DNA from: Bacillota bacterium
GTDB taxonomy: Bacteria; Bacillota; Dehalobacteriia; UBA4068; UBA4997
Assembly: GCA_021769035.1 (NCBI GenBank)
Contig: JAETTP010000023.1
Coordinates: 1-33,065 of the forward strand
DNA: 33,065 bases
Direction of reading: 5' to 3'
The notes under the pieces were generated by a model. It was not told the DNA's origin. It ran no database searches and saw nothing but the letters and a program-made list of their open reading frames with translations. This document shows, piece after piece, positions 23,221-29,950 of the stretch. Within the stretch, counting starts at the first letter, position 1. Every line of letters begins with the position of its first letter. The translations under genes and the position numbers were made by a program.

Positions 23221-23478
23221 ATGAAAATAGATACTCACAACAACCGGAGAAACATTGCCGGCAAGCGCATTAAAGAAGCTCGAAAAAGAAATGGATTATC
23301 CCAAAGCCAATTAGCCGACCAAATGCAGAATAGCGGCATCATTATTAAAGATAACGGCATTAGCTGCATTGAACTTGGAAATAGAACTATCTATGATTAT
23401 GAGCTATCAGCTTTTGCAAAAGTTCTTGACGTATCGGTAGAATGGCTACTGGACGAAACAGACGAGAAAAATGAATGA
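23221..23478 (+). CDS. Small XRE-family helix-turn-helix regulator
   Basis: An 85-residue DNA-binding protein consisting almost only of an XRE/Cro-type domain: GKRIKEARKRNGLSQSQLADQM (helices 1-2 with the LSQSQLA turn), ISCIELGNRTIYDYELSAFAKVLDVSVEWLL (recognition helix and closing helices). The ATG follows GGAGG by eight bases. It is clearly lower in GC than the gat and pur genes, and stands alone between divergent gatC and a convergent toxin-antitoxin pair, so it looks acquired. It has no ligand or cleavage domain. The target is unknown; self-regulation is likely for this class. A GC-rich hairpin terminator follows 14 bases after the stop. Confidence 0.85.
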   Translation: MKIDTHNNRRNIAGKRIKEARKRNGLSQSQLADQMQNSGIIIKDNGISCIELGNRTIYDYELSAFAKVLDVSVEWLLDETDEKNE

Positions 23479-23491
23479 AAACAAACTCAAC

Positions 23492-23515
23492 GCGCACCGC
23501 AAGCAAACGGTGCGC
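23492..23515. terminator. Hairpin terminator between convergent XRE gene and toxin gene
   Basis: GCGCACCG and CGGTGCGC form a perfect 8-bp stem with an 8-base loop in the 43-base convergent gap. The tail TGTTGCTTATTT is moderately U-rich. Almost the same hairpin follows the HxlR gene. Confidence 0.65.
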
Positions 23516-23521
23516 TGTTGC

Positions 23522-23788
23522 TTATTTATCATTGTAATGTCCCTTACACTGCAAAACCACAATCGTATCCTGGGCCAGCATATAAACCAACCTGTCCTTA
23601 TCATTAATGCGCCGGCTCCACTTGTCAGAATCCTCGCCTTTCAGAGGCTCCGGCTTGCCCAGTCCGGTAAAAGGCTGGCGTTGAATATCTTTCAGCAAAT
23701 CGTTTATTTTCTTCAAAATCTTTTTATCCAGTAATTGCCAGGCTAAATACTCCTCCCAGGCGTTCTCGGCAAAGGTAATTTTAGTCAA
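23522..23788 (-). CDS. yoeB: YoeB/Txe-family toxin (ribosome-dependent mRNA endonuclease)
   Basis: An 88-residue RelE-superfamily toxin. Alignment from memory with E. coli YoeB gives the same layout: FAENAWEEYLAWQLLDKKILKKINDLLKDIQRQPFTGLGKPEPLK, then WSRRINDKDRLVYML and a C-terminal HY. The catalytic residues Glu47, Arg66, His84 and Tyr85 correspond to YoeB Glu46, Arg65, His83 and Tyr84, so it should be active. The start is TTG at 23786-23788, nine bases after GGAGG, overlapping the antitoxin gene end by 8 bases. The three residues NDK after HY are an extra tail. It cleaves mRNA in the ribosomal A site when unbound. Confidence 0.9.
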   Translation of the reverse strand: MTKITFAENAWEEYLAWQLLDKKILKKINDLLKDIQRQPFTGLGKPEPLKGEDSDKWSRRINDKDRLVYMLAQDTIVVLQCKGHYNDK

Positions 23789-24053
23789 CTTCCATTGCCT
23801 CCAATTCCGCCATAGTTTTTACCACGACTTGACCGTCTTTAATCTGCTGTTCGGCTTTTTTTAGCTGCCGCAGATTGCTTTCAGAATAAAATTTGTCCGC
23901 TGGCGCAGCAATTTCAAAAGGAATTTTACGGTCCCGCAAAGCTTTTTTGGCGTAAATCATAAAGAAAGTGGTTAAATTCATCCCCATTTCCTCGCACATC
24001 TCATCCAGCTGACGCTTCATTTCATCGTCAAAACGCAGGCTAATAGTAGTCAT
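23781..24053 (-). CDS. RelB/DinJ-family antitoxin
   Basis: A 90-residue ribbon-helix-helix protein upstream of the YoeB-type toxin. The N-terminus TTISLRFDDEMKRQLDEMCEEMGMNLTTFFMIYAKKALRD is the DinJ/RelB DNA-binding domain (beta strand followed by two helices). The C-terminal part, acidic and ending KTMAELEAMEVD, would wrap the toxin. The ATG at 24051-24053 follows AGGAGG by eight bases. YoeB classically pairs with a Phd-fold YefM antitoxin, so this RHH partner is a mixed combination. The promoter at 24077-24105 overlaps direct repeats that may be its operator. Confidence 0.88.
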   Translation of the reverse strand: MTTISLRFDDEMKRQLDEMCEEMGMNLTTFFMIYAKKALRDRKIPFEIAAPADKFYSESNLRQLKKAEQQIKDGQVVVKTMAELEAMEVD

Positions 24054-24076
24054 TTCAGCAACCTCCTTTTGCCTTT

Positions 24077-24105
24077 ATTATACGCCAAAACGAAGCATTT
24101 TGCAA
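24077..24105 (-). promoter_or_regulatory. Promoter of the toxin-antitoxin operon
   Basis: TTGCAA (24100-24105) and a perfect TATAAT (24077-24082) with a 17-base spacer on the minus strand, about 25 bases before the antitoxin ATG. Confidence 0.75.
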
Positions 24106-24126
24106 GCGTTTTTACTCATTTTGCAA
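24096..24126. promoter_or_regulatory. CATTTTGCAA direct repeats, candidate antitoxin operator
   Basis: CATTTTGCAA occurs at 24096-24105 and 24117-24126, exactly 21 bases apart (two helical turns). The first copy includes the -35 box of the antitoxin promoter. Same-face spacing suits cooperative binding by a ribbon-helix-helix antitoxin. Confidence 0.5.
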
Positions 24127-24161
24127 TTTTTTCTTTGTATATTCTGCTAAAATCAGCGCCC

Positions 24162-25088
24162 TCACAAATGCCACAAATTCTGCCGATAATCCTGCAATTC
24201 CTCCTCGCTGAAATCAGCAATAATCTCCTCCAGCACTGCCAGCAGCCGCGCCCTGTCCTCCGGCAGATTACCGGCAAACGGCACGGCGTTGGAAGCGCCC
24301 AGCGCACCGAACCAAACCGGCCTCTGCAATTCCTGCACCAGCGTTTTCAGCTCCTGATACTTTTCAATTTCCGCCTCCGGCTGCCAAACGCCCCGCCGGA
24401 TTTCCTGATAAAGCTCGGAATTGGGGTAAATCGTCAGCATACTGGCCCCAATGCGCTGCGGGTGCAGCTGATTGCAAACCGCCGCCATCGCCCTTGCGCC
24501 GGCCTCGCCCCGGCCGCAGCCGGAAACGCCCGTCAGGTAAAAGAAGTTGTAACCTATGCCGGCCGCTTCCAAACGCCGGCACTGCTCCACAATATCCGCC
24601 GCCTGGTAGCCTTTGCGCATAAAAGCCAATGCCGCGTCGTCGCCGGTTTCCACGCCCAGCGTCAGCCCGTCAAAGCCAGCCGCCCGCAGCCGGGCCAGCT
24701 CCGCCTCCGTTTTCAGCGCCACGTCCTTAACCCTAGCAAAGCAGCCAATGCTGCCAATTTCCGGAAAAGTCCGCGCAATCATTCCGGCAATCTCCAGCAA
24801 GCGCTCCGCTTTCAGCACAAACGGATTGGCCCCGGTTAAAAACACCCGGGCCGGGCCGGCGTTAGGCCAAAGCTTAAACAGGCCGCGGGCCTGCTGCTGC
24901 TTAAAAAACGCCCTGGCCTCCAGTAAATCATTTTCAACATCTGCCAACGGCGACATCTTAAACTTAAACGGCAGCTCCGCGTAAAGCGTGCAAAACTTGC
25001 ATTTGTGATGCGTGCAGCCGGCCGTAACCTCCAACAGCAGGGAGTTCGCCTCATAGGGCGGCCGCCAAATCGTTCCTGTGTAGTGCAT
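24162..25088 (-). CDS. Radical SAM protein of unknown substrate
   Basis: A 308-residue radical SAM enzyme. The cluster motif is CTHHKCKFC (Cys25, Cys30, Cys33), a CX4CX2C spacing rather than the usual CX3CX2C. A barrel follows with FLTGANPFVLKAERLLEIA, GLTLGVETGDDAALAFMRKGY (the GxE-type SAM contact), and YNFFYLTGVSGCGRG. The N-terminus RPPYEANSLLLEVTAGC is a recognisable form of a widespread uncharacterised Firmicute group distantly like the HemN/Elp3 type. There is no SPASM or methyltransferase domain. The ATG at 25086-25088 follows GGAGG by eight bases. It is divergent from an HxlR regulator with a shared 174-base control region, which suggests redox- or stress-responsive control. Reaction unknown. 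Confidence 0.85.
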   Translation of the reverse strand: MHYTGTIWRPPYEANSLLLEVTAGCTHHKCKFCTLYAELPFKFKMSPLADVENDLLEARAFFKQQQARGLFKLWPNAGPARVFLTGANPFVLKAERLLEIAGMIARTFPEIGSIGCFARVKDVALKTEAELARLRAAGFDGLTLGVETGDDAALAFMRKGYQAADIVEQCRRLEAAGIGYNFFYLTGVSGCGRGEAGARAMAAVCNQLHPQRIGASMLTIYPNSELYQEIRRGVWQPEAEIEKYQELKTLVQELQRPVWFGALGASNAVPFAGNLPEDRARLLAVLEEIIADFSEEELQDYRQNLWHL

Positions 25089-25117
25089 AAAATCGCCTCC
25101 TTAGCTTTTCTGCTTAC

Positions 25118-25146
25118 AGCATACCGCTTTGAACGCATTTATACAA
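25118..25146 (-). promoter_or_regulatory. Possible promoter of the radical SAM gene
   Basis: TTGTAT (25141-25146) and TATGCT (25118-25123) with a 17-base spacer on the minus strand, about 30 bases before the ATG. Both boxes are imperfect. Confidence 0.35.
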
Positions 25147-25166
25147 GTACTATCTTTTTTTAGTAG

Positions 25167-25186
25167 TAGTATTATTTTTAATACTA
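25167..25186. promoter_or_regulatory. Perfect palindrome, candidate HxlR operator
   Basis: TAGTATTA-TTTT-TAATACTA is a perfect 8-bp inverted repeat midway between the divergent radical SAM and HxlR promoters. A nearby GTACTA and TAGTAGTAG add partial half-sites. HxlR/YodB-type regulators are known to bind short TACT/AGTA-type dyads beside their own genes, which fits. Confidence 0.55.
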
Positions 25187-25202
25187 ATGGCTCTTAAAGG
25201 CA

Positions 25203-25231
25203 TTGCATTTAAGCAAGGCTTGTTTTATAAT
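25203..25231 (+). promoter_or_regulatory. Promoter of the HxlR-family gene
   Basis: TTGCAT (25203-25208) and a perfect TATAAT (25226-25231) are 17 bases apart; the ATG lies 31 bases downstream with GAGGTG before it. Confidence 0.75.
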
Positions 25232-25262
25232 ATCCTTGAGCTTAATCAAGAGGTGAATTAAA

Positions 25263-25634
25263 ATGGCGGATAACAAATTCAACAGCGAGCAGGCCCTGGC
25301 CCGCTGCGAACCGATGAGCAAACTGCAAGCCGTTATCGGCGGCAAATGGAAAATCTTGATTTTATGGTACGTCGCCCATTACCGGGTGCAGCGCTTCGGC
25401 CAGCTAAAACGCCGGCTGGAGGGCGTCACTCAATCCACGCTGACCAAACAGCTGCGGGAGCTGGAAGCCGACGGCTTTCTGCACCGGGAAATTTACCGAG
25501 AAATTCCGCCGCGGGTAGAATATTCCCTGACCGAATTTGGCCAAAGCTTCGTGCCCGTGCTGGAGGCTATGCTCAGCTGGAGTGAAAAGCAGTTGTGCCT
25601 GGATTTTGTCAATCCATATCAAAGCGATAAATAG
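25263..25634 (+). CDS. HxlR/YodB-family winged-helix regulator
   Basis: A 123-residue dimeric winged-helix transcription factor. The family hallmark is an N-terminal cysteine followed by IGGKWKxxIL: here ARCEPMSKLQAVIGGKWKILIL with Cys15. The recognition region is GVTQSTLTKQLRELEADGFLHREIY and the wing is IPPRVEYSLTEFGQSFVPVLEAM. Several relatives (YodB, HypR) sense quinones or disulfide stress through the N-terminal cysteine, so redox or electrophile sensing is a reasonable inference. A second Cys lies near residue 113. It is divergent from the radical SAM gene with a perfect palindrome between, and followed by a hairpin terminator shared with the convergent exporter operon. Confidence 0.93.
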   Translation: MADNKFNSEQALARCEPMSKLQAVIGGKWKILILWYVAHYRVQRFGQLKRRLEGVTQSTLTKQLRELEADGFLHREIYREIPPRVEYSLTEFGQSFVPVLEAMLSWSEKQLCLDFVNPYQSDK

Positions 25635-25638
25635 ATTA

Positions 25639-25668
25639 AAAGCGCACCATAAACAAACGGTGCGCTTT
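25639..25668. terminator. Convergent terminator after the HxlR gene
   Basis: AAAGCGCACC and GGTGCGCTTT form a 10-bp perfect stem with a 10-base loop, followed by ATATTATTTTTC. It can serve the HxlR gene (plus) and the ABC-2 permease gene (minus), which ends 20 bases further on. Confidence 0.8.
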
Positions 25669-25688
25669 ATATTATTTTTCTTAATCTT

Positions 25689-26840
25689 CTATTTTTCCTC
25701 AATCTTCCGCAGCAGCCGCACTTTGTAAACGTAGGCCAAAATGCCGGCCGGCAACCAAAAGGCCGCAAACCACAGGCAGCCCTCGGCATAGGGCGCGGCA
25801 ATGGCAAAATCCGCGTCTTTCATAATAATACTGCGTAGCGGATTGGCGTAATAGTAAAGCGGCCAAATGTGCGTCACAACCGCCTTAAACGCCTCCGGCA
25901 TCATATATTCCGGCCAAGCATAGCCGCAGCTGAGCAGCGTGGGAATAGTCAGGAACATATTGAACTGGGTGCAGTGCGAGGTATCGTCAAAAATAGCGGC
26001 AATCAGCAAAGCCATACCGCACATGGCCAGCACAAACGGCACATGCACCAGCAAAATCAGGCCGGCGCTGCCATTGATGGGGTAATGGAAAACCTTGCTC
26101 AGGGCAAGCAGGCAGATAAACAGGCCCAGGGTGCCGGCCAGGGCGTAACTGCCCAGGCGGGCGGCCACCTCGCCAAAGGCCTGCCGCCAGCCGGGGCCGT
26201 TGCAAAGCAGCTGCTTCTTATCAATCAGATAAGGAGTCGCCGCCGCCAGCAACGTCTGCTGCACAAAAATTGCCAGCAGGCCGGGGAACAGGAAATACAA
26301 ATAGCCGTAGGTGGGGTTGTAAAGGCCGCGGTCAACCACGCTGAGGCTCAGCACGTTTTGGGCCGCCTGCTCAGGCAGCATGCCGCCGGCCTCCAACAGC
26401 TTCAGGCGAATGCCCGCGTTCATCGTGGCGCTGATGTTGCTGGCCGCCAACATAACCACGTTCATATTCATAAAGTTGGTAGCGTCCTGCAAAACCAGCA
26501 CCTCAGCGCCGCTGCGGCTTTGCAAATCGGCCCCAAAGCCGTCCGGCACAATCACCGCACCCAGGGCCCGGCCGGCCAACATCGCGTCCTCAATCTGGGC
26601 CATCGAGGAAACCTCCTCGGAGATATTCATATAAGGATAATCCGCAAAGTAATCCACCAGCTGCCTGGATTCGTTGGAGCCGTCCATATCGTAAATCAGC
26701 ACCGGCACGTCGGTGTTGGAAACCGGGCTGAAAGCACCGCCGAAAACTAGCGTGAAAAACAGCGGTATCAGCGTTAATATGGCATAAGGCTTGACACGGG
26801 CAAACCAATGGGCAAATTTTTGCTTAAAATTGTCGCTCAT
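25689..26840 (-). CDS. ABC-2 type permease (exporter membrane subunit, second of pair)
   Basis: A 383-residue membrane protein of the ABC-2/YhhJ-YbhR type. One N-terminal membrane segment (AILTLIPLFFTLVFGGAF), a large extracytoplasmic domain at about residues 40-185 with VPVLIYDMDGSNESRQLVDYF, then five to six C-terminal membrane helices (LYFLFPGLLAIFVQQTLLAA onward) with the WPEYMMPEAF loop near the end, typical of the family. It exports lipophilic or toxic compounds with its partner. It overlaps the preceding permease gene by 4 bases (ATGA), so the two are coupled and likely form a heterodimer. No ATP-binding subunit gene is adjacent. Confidence 0.87.
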   Translation of the reverse strand: MSDNFKQKFAHWFARVKPYAILTLIPLFFTLVFGGAFSPVSNTDVPVLIYDMDGSNESRQLVDYFADYPYMNISEEVSSMAQIEDAMLAGRALGAVIVPDGFGADLQSRSGAEVLVLQDATNFMNMNVVMLAASNISATMNAGIRLKLLEAGGMLPEQAAQNVLSLSVVDRGLYNPTYGYLYFLFPGLLAIFVQQTLLAAATPYLIDKKQLLCNGPGWRQAFGEVAARLGSYALAGTLGLFICLLALSKVFHYPINGSAGLILLVHVPFVLAMCGMALLIAAIFDDTSHCTQFNMFLTIPTLLSCGYAWPEYMMPEAFKAVVTHIWPLYYYANPLRSIIMKDADFAIAAPYAEGCLWFAAFWLPAGILAYVYKVRLLRKIEEK

Positions 26841-27994
26841 AGGGCCGCCTCCTTTGCCTCCGGCTCCGGCTGGGGCCGCCGCCCAAACAGCAGCTTAACC
26901 AACAGCAGCAGCGCAATCTCCACCAACGCGTATTTCAGCAGGAAGATAATATGCGGCAACACATGTTCCAGCAGCATCGGCTTCAAGCAAAGCGCCCGCA
27001 TATCCGTGCCCAGATAAGTGTAAGGCAAAAATTTGGCCAACGCCTGGTAAGCCTCCGGCATAGCCGTCAGCGGATAGCTGTAACCGCCCAGCACGCTGGT
27101 GGGCAGCACCAGAATAGCCGCCAGCTGCACGGCAAAGGTACGCTCTGGCACCACACTGCCCACGATGTAGCCCATAGTGGTGATAGTGAGGGAGTAAGCC
27201 GCCAGCAGCAGCACCCCGCCCAGCAACGTGCCCCGATAGGGCAGGCCAAAGCAAACCAGCTGCACGCCCAGGCAAAGCATCATGCCCAGCACCGCCAGGC
27301 CGGCCCACTGCACCAGGCTGAGCAGATGAAAATCAAAGCGCCGCCAGGAAAGCCGGCGGTTCTCAAAACCGCGCTCCGCCCCCTGCATTACAATGCCCAC
27401 CTGCAAAATGGCCAGCAGCATGCCCGGCAGCAGATAGTAGCGGAAGCTTTTGGTGGGGTTGAACATATTGTGATAGGTCACGTTAATCGGCAGCACCTGC
27501 CCCATCAGCTCCGCCGGCAGCACGCCCAGCTTGCCGGCAAAAATCTTTTGCAGATACGCGCCGTTCATATTCAACATAATCTCGCTCAGGGCCAGCTTGG
27601 CAACGGAAACCACCGCCAGCTGCGAGCCGTCGTACAGCAGCAAAATATCCGGCGATTTGCCGGCCAGCAAATCCTTGTAAAAATCCGCCGGGATAATCAT
27701 GCCGGCCAGGGCCTGCCCCTCTTGAATTAAACGCTCCGCTTGCTCCGGGGTTTCCGCCCAGAGAGAAACGTCAAAATAGGCCGTTTCGTCCACATAATCT
27801 ATAAAATCATAGCTGAATTGGGATTTATCGCCGTTTACCACCACCGTTGGAATATGCACAGGCGAATCATCGTGCATTTCATAGCCCAACGCCAGGCCCA
27901 CCAGCAGTGGCACCAGACCATACACCAACAGCCCCATCACCAAATGCGGATGGTTTGTTTTGAAGCGATAAAACCAGGTAATTAAATGGCTCAT
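26837..27994 (-). CDS. ABC-2 type permease (exporter membrane subunit, first of pair)
   Basis: A 385-residue paralogue of the next permease with the same layout: N-terminal membrane segment (LVMGLLVYGLVPLLVGLALGY), an extracytoplasmic domain with IPTVVVNGDKSQFSYDFIDYV, then C-terminal helices starting YYLLPGMLLAILQVGIVMQG, and the GGYSYPLTAMPEAYQ loop, matching YPLTAMPE-type signatures of ABC-2 exporters. The ATG follows AAGGGG and lies 18 bases after the HlyD-like gene. It sits between the adaptor and the second permease, an order also common in Bacteroidales export operons that lack an ATPase gene. Confidence 0.87.
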   Translation of the reverse strand: MSHLITWFYRFKTNHPHLVMGLLVYGLVPLLVGLALGYEMHDDSPVHIPTVVVNGDKSQFSYDFIDYVDETAYFDVSLWAETPEQAERLIQEGQALAGMIIPADFYKDLLAGKSPDILLLYDGSQLAVVSVAKLALSEIMLNMNGAYLQKIFAGKLGVLPAELMGQVLPINVTYHNMFNPTKSFRYYLLPGMLLAILQVGIVMQGAERGFENRRLSWRRFDFHLLSLVQWAGLAVLGMMLCLGVQLVCFGLPYRGTLLGGVLLLAAYSLTITTMGYIVGSVVPERTFAVQLAAILVLPTSVLGGYSYPLTAMPEAYQALAKFLPYTYLGTDMRALCLKPMLLEHVLPHIIFLLKYALVEIALLLLVKLLFGRRPQPEPEAKEAAL

Positions 27995-28012
27995 TCCGCT
28001 TCGCCCCTTTTT

Positions 28013-29062
28013 TTATTTATCCTGCGCGCTTTGTGCCTCGCCGGCCGGGGCAAAATTGACAATGGCCGTCATGCCGGCGTAAAGCGGCTGCGTCATATCG
28101 TCCAGCCGGATTTTCACCGCATAGGAAAGCACGTCGAAGGAACCGTTCTCATTGGTGGCCTTTTTAACAGCAAAATCCGGGTTTTTGCTGACGTTCACCA
28201 CCGTGCCGTGGAAGGTCTGCTCCGCATAAGCCGGGAAACTGAGGCTAACCTGCTGCCCCTGCTGCACCAGCGAAAGAGAGGTTTCCAGCACGTTCACCTC
28301 CACCCAAGCGTCAGCCTCCGCCCGCAAGCTGGCCAGCGCCATACCGGTGGAAATCAGCTCGCCCTTTTCCACGTTGACGGCCGTCACCACGCCGTCGGCC
28401 GGGGCGGTTATCACCGCATGCTTCAAATATGTATTGGCTTCGTTCACCGCAGCCTCGGCCTGCTTCACCGTGGCCTGATATTGCTGCACCGCACCCTGCG
28501 CCTGGGCAATATCCTCTGGCCGCGCACCGTTCATAGCCGTTTCATAAACCGCCTTGGCCGCCAGATACTGCGCCGTTACGCCGTCGAAATCATTGGCGGA
28601 AACTGCACCGTCCTCAAAAAGCGGCTTCATCCGCTCATAGGTGCCGGCAGCATAATCGTAGGCCGCCTTGGCCTGGGCCACGTCCTCCGGGCGGGCGCCG
28701 TTCTGGGCCTTGGCCAGCACCGCCTGGGCCTGCGCCAAACCGGCCTTGGCCTGCCCCAAAGCAGCCTCGGCCTCGCGCACCTTGGCTTGCACAATATCCG
28801 GTTCAATTTGCAGCAGCACGTCGCCCTCCTTAACACTGTCGCCCTCCGCGACGTTCACCACTTCAATATAACCGTCCAACATCGAGTTTAAATCAATCTC
28901 CGTCATCTTAACGCTGCCCTGCATCACCGCCGGGTTATGCTGGGCCACCTCCCGATTGGCGTTGTACCAGCTGAAAAGCACGGCTGCCAAAACAATGGCC
29001 ACCACCACCAGCGCAATCTTGATAACTAACGATTTGCTGTTTGCCTGAGCTTCCGTGTTCAT
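28013..29062 (-). CDS. HlyD/EmrA-type periplasmic adaptor (membrane fusion protein)
   Basis: Adaptor that links an inner-membrane exporter to an outer-membrane channel. The 349 residues have an N-terminal membrane anchor (VIKIALVVVAIVLAAVLFSWY), a biotinyl-lipoyl half motif (LDGYIEVVNVAEGDSVKEGDVLLQIE), an Ala/Gln-rich coiled-coil hairpin at about residues 95-215 with an internal repeat (NGARPEDVAQAKAAY / NGARPEDIAQAQGAV), the second lipoyl half (ITAPADGVVTAVNVEKGELIS), and a beta-barrel domain (WVEVNVLETSLSLVQQGQQVSLSFPAY). It is first in the operon. It supports a diderm envelope; no TolC-like gene is in the window. AAAGGAG precedes the ATG. Confidence 0.92.
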   Translation of the reverse strand: MNTEAQANSKSLVIKIALVVVAIVLAAVLFSWYNANREVAQHNPAVMQGSVKMTEIDLNSMLDGYIEVVNVAEGDSVKEGDVLLQIEPDIVQAKVREAEAALGQAKAGLAQAQAVLAKAQNGARPEDVAQAKAAYDYAAGTYERMKPLFEDGAVSANDFDGVTAQYLAAKAVYETAMNGARPEDIAQAQGAVQQYQATVKQAEAAVNEANTYLKHAVITAPADGVVTAVNVEKGELISTGMALASLRAEADAWVEVNVLETSLSLVQQGQQVSLSFPAYAEQTFHGTVVNVSKNPDFAVKKATNENGSFDVLSYAVKIRLDDMTQPLYAGMTAIVNFAPAGEAQSAQDK

Positions 29063-29211
29063 AAATCTCGCTCCTTTCGATCCTCGTAAAAAATAATTTT
29101 TTTCAGCTTAAGGTAAAATCTTTTTTGCCTAAGCTTATTAACAATTTTTTGATTTGCTTTTATAACAACCTTTCTATAATAAATTTTATACAAATTAGGA
29201 AATTTTCCAAG

Positions 29212-29262
29212 CGACAAACCAAGTCGTTTGTCGTAAAACCAGACAGTTTTGCCGGTTTGTCT
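29212..29262. promoter_or_regulatory. GACAAAC repeats upstream of the exporter operon (candidate operator)
   Basis: CGACAAAC-CAAGTC-GTTTGTCG (29212-29233) is a perfect 8-bp inverted repeat. A third related half-site, GGTTTGTCT, lies just beyond at about 29254-29262, and AGACA at about 29241-29245. They lie about 150 bases before the HlyD start, beside AT-rich promoter-like sequence with TATAAA. This layout suits a TetR/MarR-type repressor of an efflux operon; no such gene is adjacent. Confidence 0.5.
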
Positions 29263-29304
29263 AACAGAATTTAATATTCGCTTAATATGCCGAGGCATTT
29301 TGCC

Positions 29305-29335
29305 GCCGGGCCGGCATAAAGCCTGGCAGCCCGGC
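29305..29335. repeat. GC-rich hairpin ahead of the small membrane protein gene
   Basis: GCCGGGC (29305-29311) and GCCCGGC (29329-29335) pair exactly around a loop with its own GGC-ATAAA-GCC stem; CCGGCATAA is also directly repeated at 29311 and 29331. The gap 29063-29378 otherwise holds only the exporter control region; the 92-residue minus-strand ORF there has no ribosome binding site and was rejected. Confidence 0.45.
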
Positions 29336-29378
29336 ATAATATGAACAACTGATTCCCTGCCAAAGGTTGGTGATTTTT

Positions 29379-29849
29379 ATGCCTCATCTGCCCGATTTAA
29401 GCGCCCTCCACCTGCCCCGGCCGCCGCGCGCCCTGCGCAAGCTGGCCCTGCTTTTGTGCAGCCTGCTGGCCGGGCTGCTGCCCCTGCTGCTTTGGGCCAG
29501 CCTGATTTTGCTGTGGTATTACTCTCCCTGGCAGTTTTCCGCTAACATCAGTTATTTAAGCCTGTTCCTGTTTGCGGCCGCGCCCTTTTGCGCCGGTTTT
29601 GCCGGTTGCCGCTGGCGGCGGACCTACAGCCTGGCGGTGGGCGCTTGGCCGGCCTTTCTGCTTTGGGCGGCTGCGGCCGGGGCCTACAGCTGGCTTTTCG
29701 GCCTGCCCCGGCTGGATAAAGCGGCGGCCGTGCTGGTGCTCATCCTGCTTTTGGGCATTGCCGGAGCCATGTCCGCCGCACGAATCAGCAAAATCCGCCG
29801 GGCCAAAGCACAAGCTGCGCCGGCCTCTTCACAAGCAAACGCCGATTAA
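29379..29849 (+). CDS. Small four-helix membrane protein (TIGR04086-like)
   Basis: A 156-residue hydrophobic protein from the ATG at 29379; the track's TTG start is weaker. Four membrane segments are evident: LALLLCSLLAGLLPLLLWASLILLWYY, YLSLFLFAAAPFCAGFAGCRW, SLAVGAWPAFLLWAAAAGAY and AAVLVLILLLGIAGAMSAARI, with a basic, Ala-rich tail. Spacing and the G-x-x-AG-x-R-type second helix recall the TIGR04086/YrzE membrane proteins of Firmicutes, but the match is by layout only. Codon use is high-GC like the core genes. It is the first plus-strand gene after the exporter operon. Function unknown. Confidence 0.6.
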   Translation: MPHLPDLSALHLPRPPRALRKLALLLCSLLAGLLPLLLWASLILLWYYSPWQFSANISYLSLFLFAAAPFCAGFAGCRWRRTYSLAVGAWPAFLLWAAAAGAYSWLFGLPRLDKAAAVLVLILLLGIAGAMSAARISKIRRAKAQAAPASSQANAD

Positions 29850-29950
29850 GCCAGGCAAACCAAGCCAATAGTAGCAAATTAAACCAGGCACCAAAATGCC
29901 GCCGCCGCATAAAATGCAGCAATAGCCTTAAATAAAAAGGCGGTGGCCTT

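Noticed and set aside
29059-29337. 92-residue minus-strand ORF upstream of the HlyD gene
   Set aside because: No ribosome binding site, overlaps the HlyD start, runs through the AT-rich promoter and operator repeats, and has no recognisable domain.
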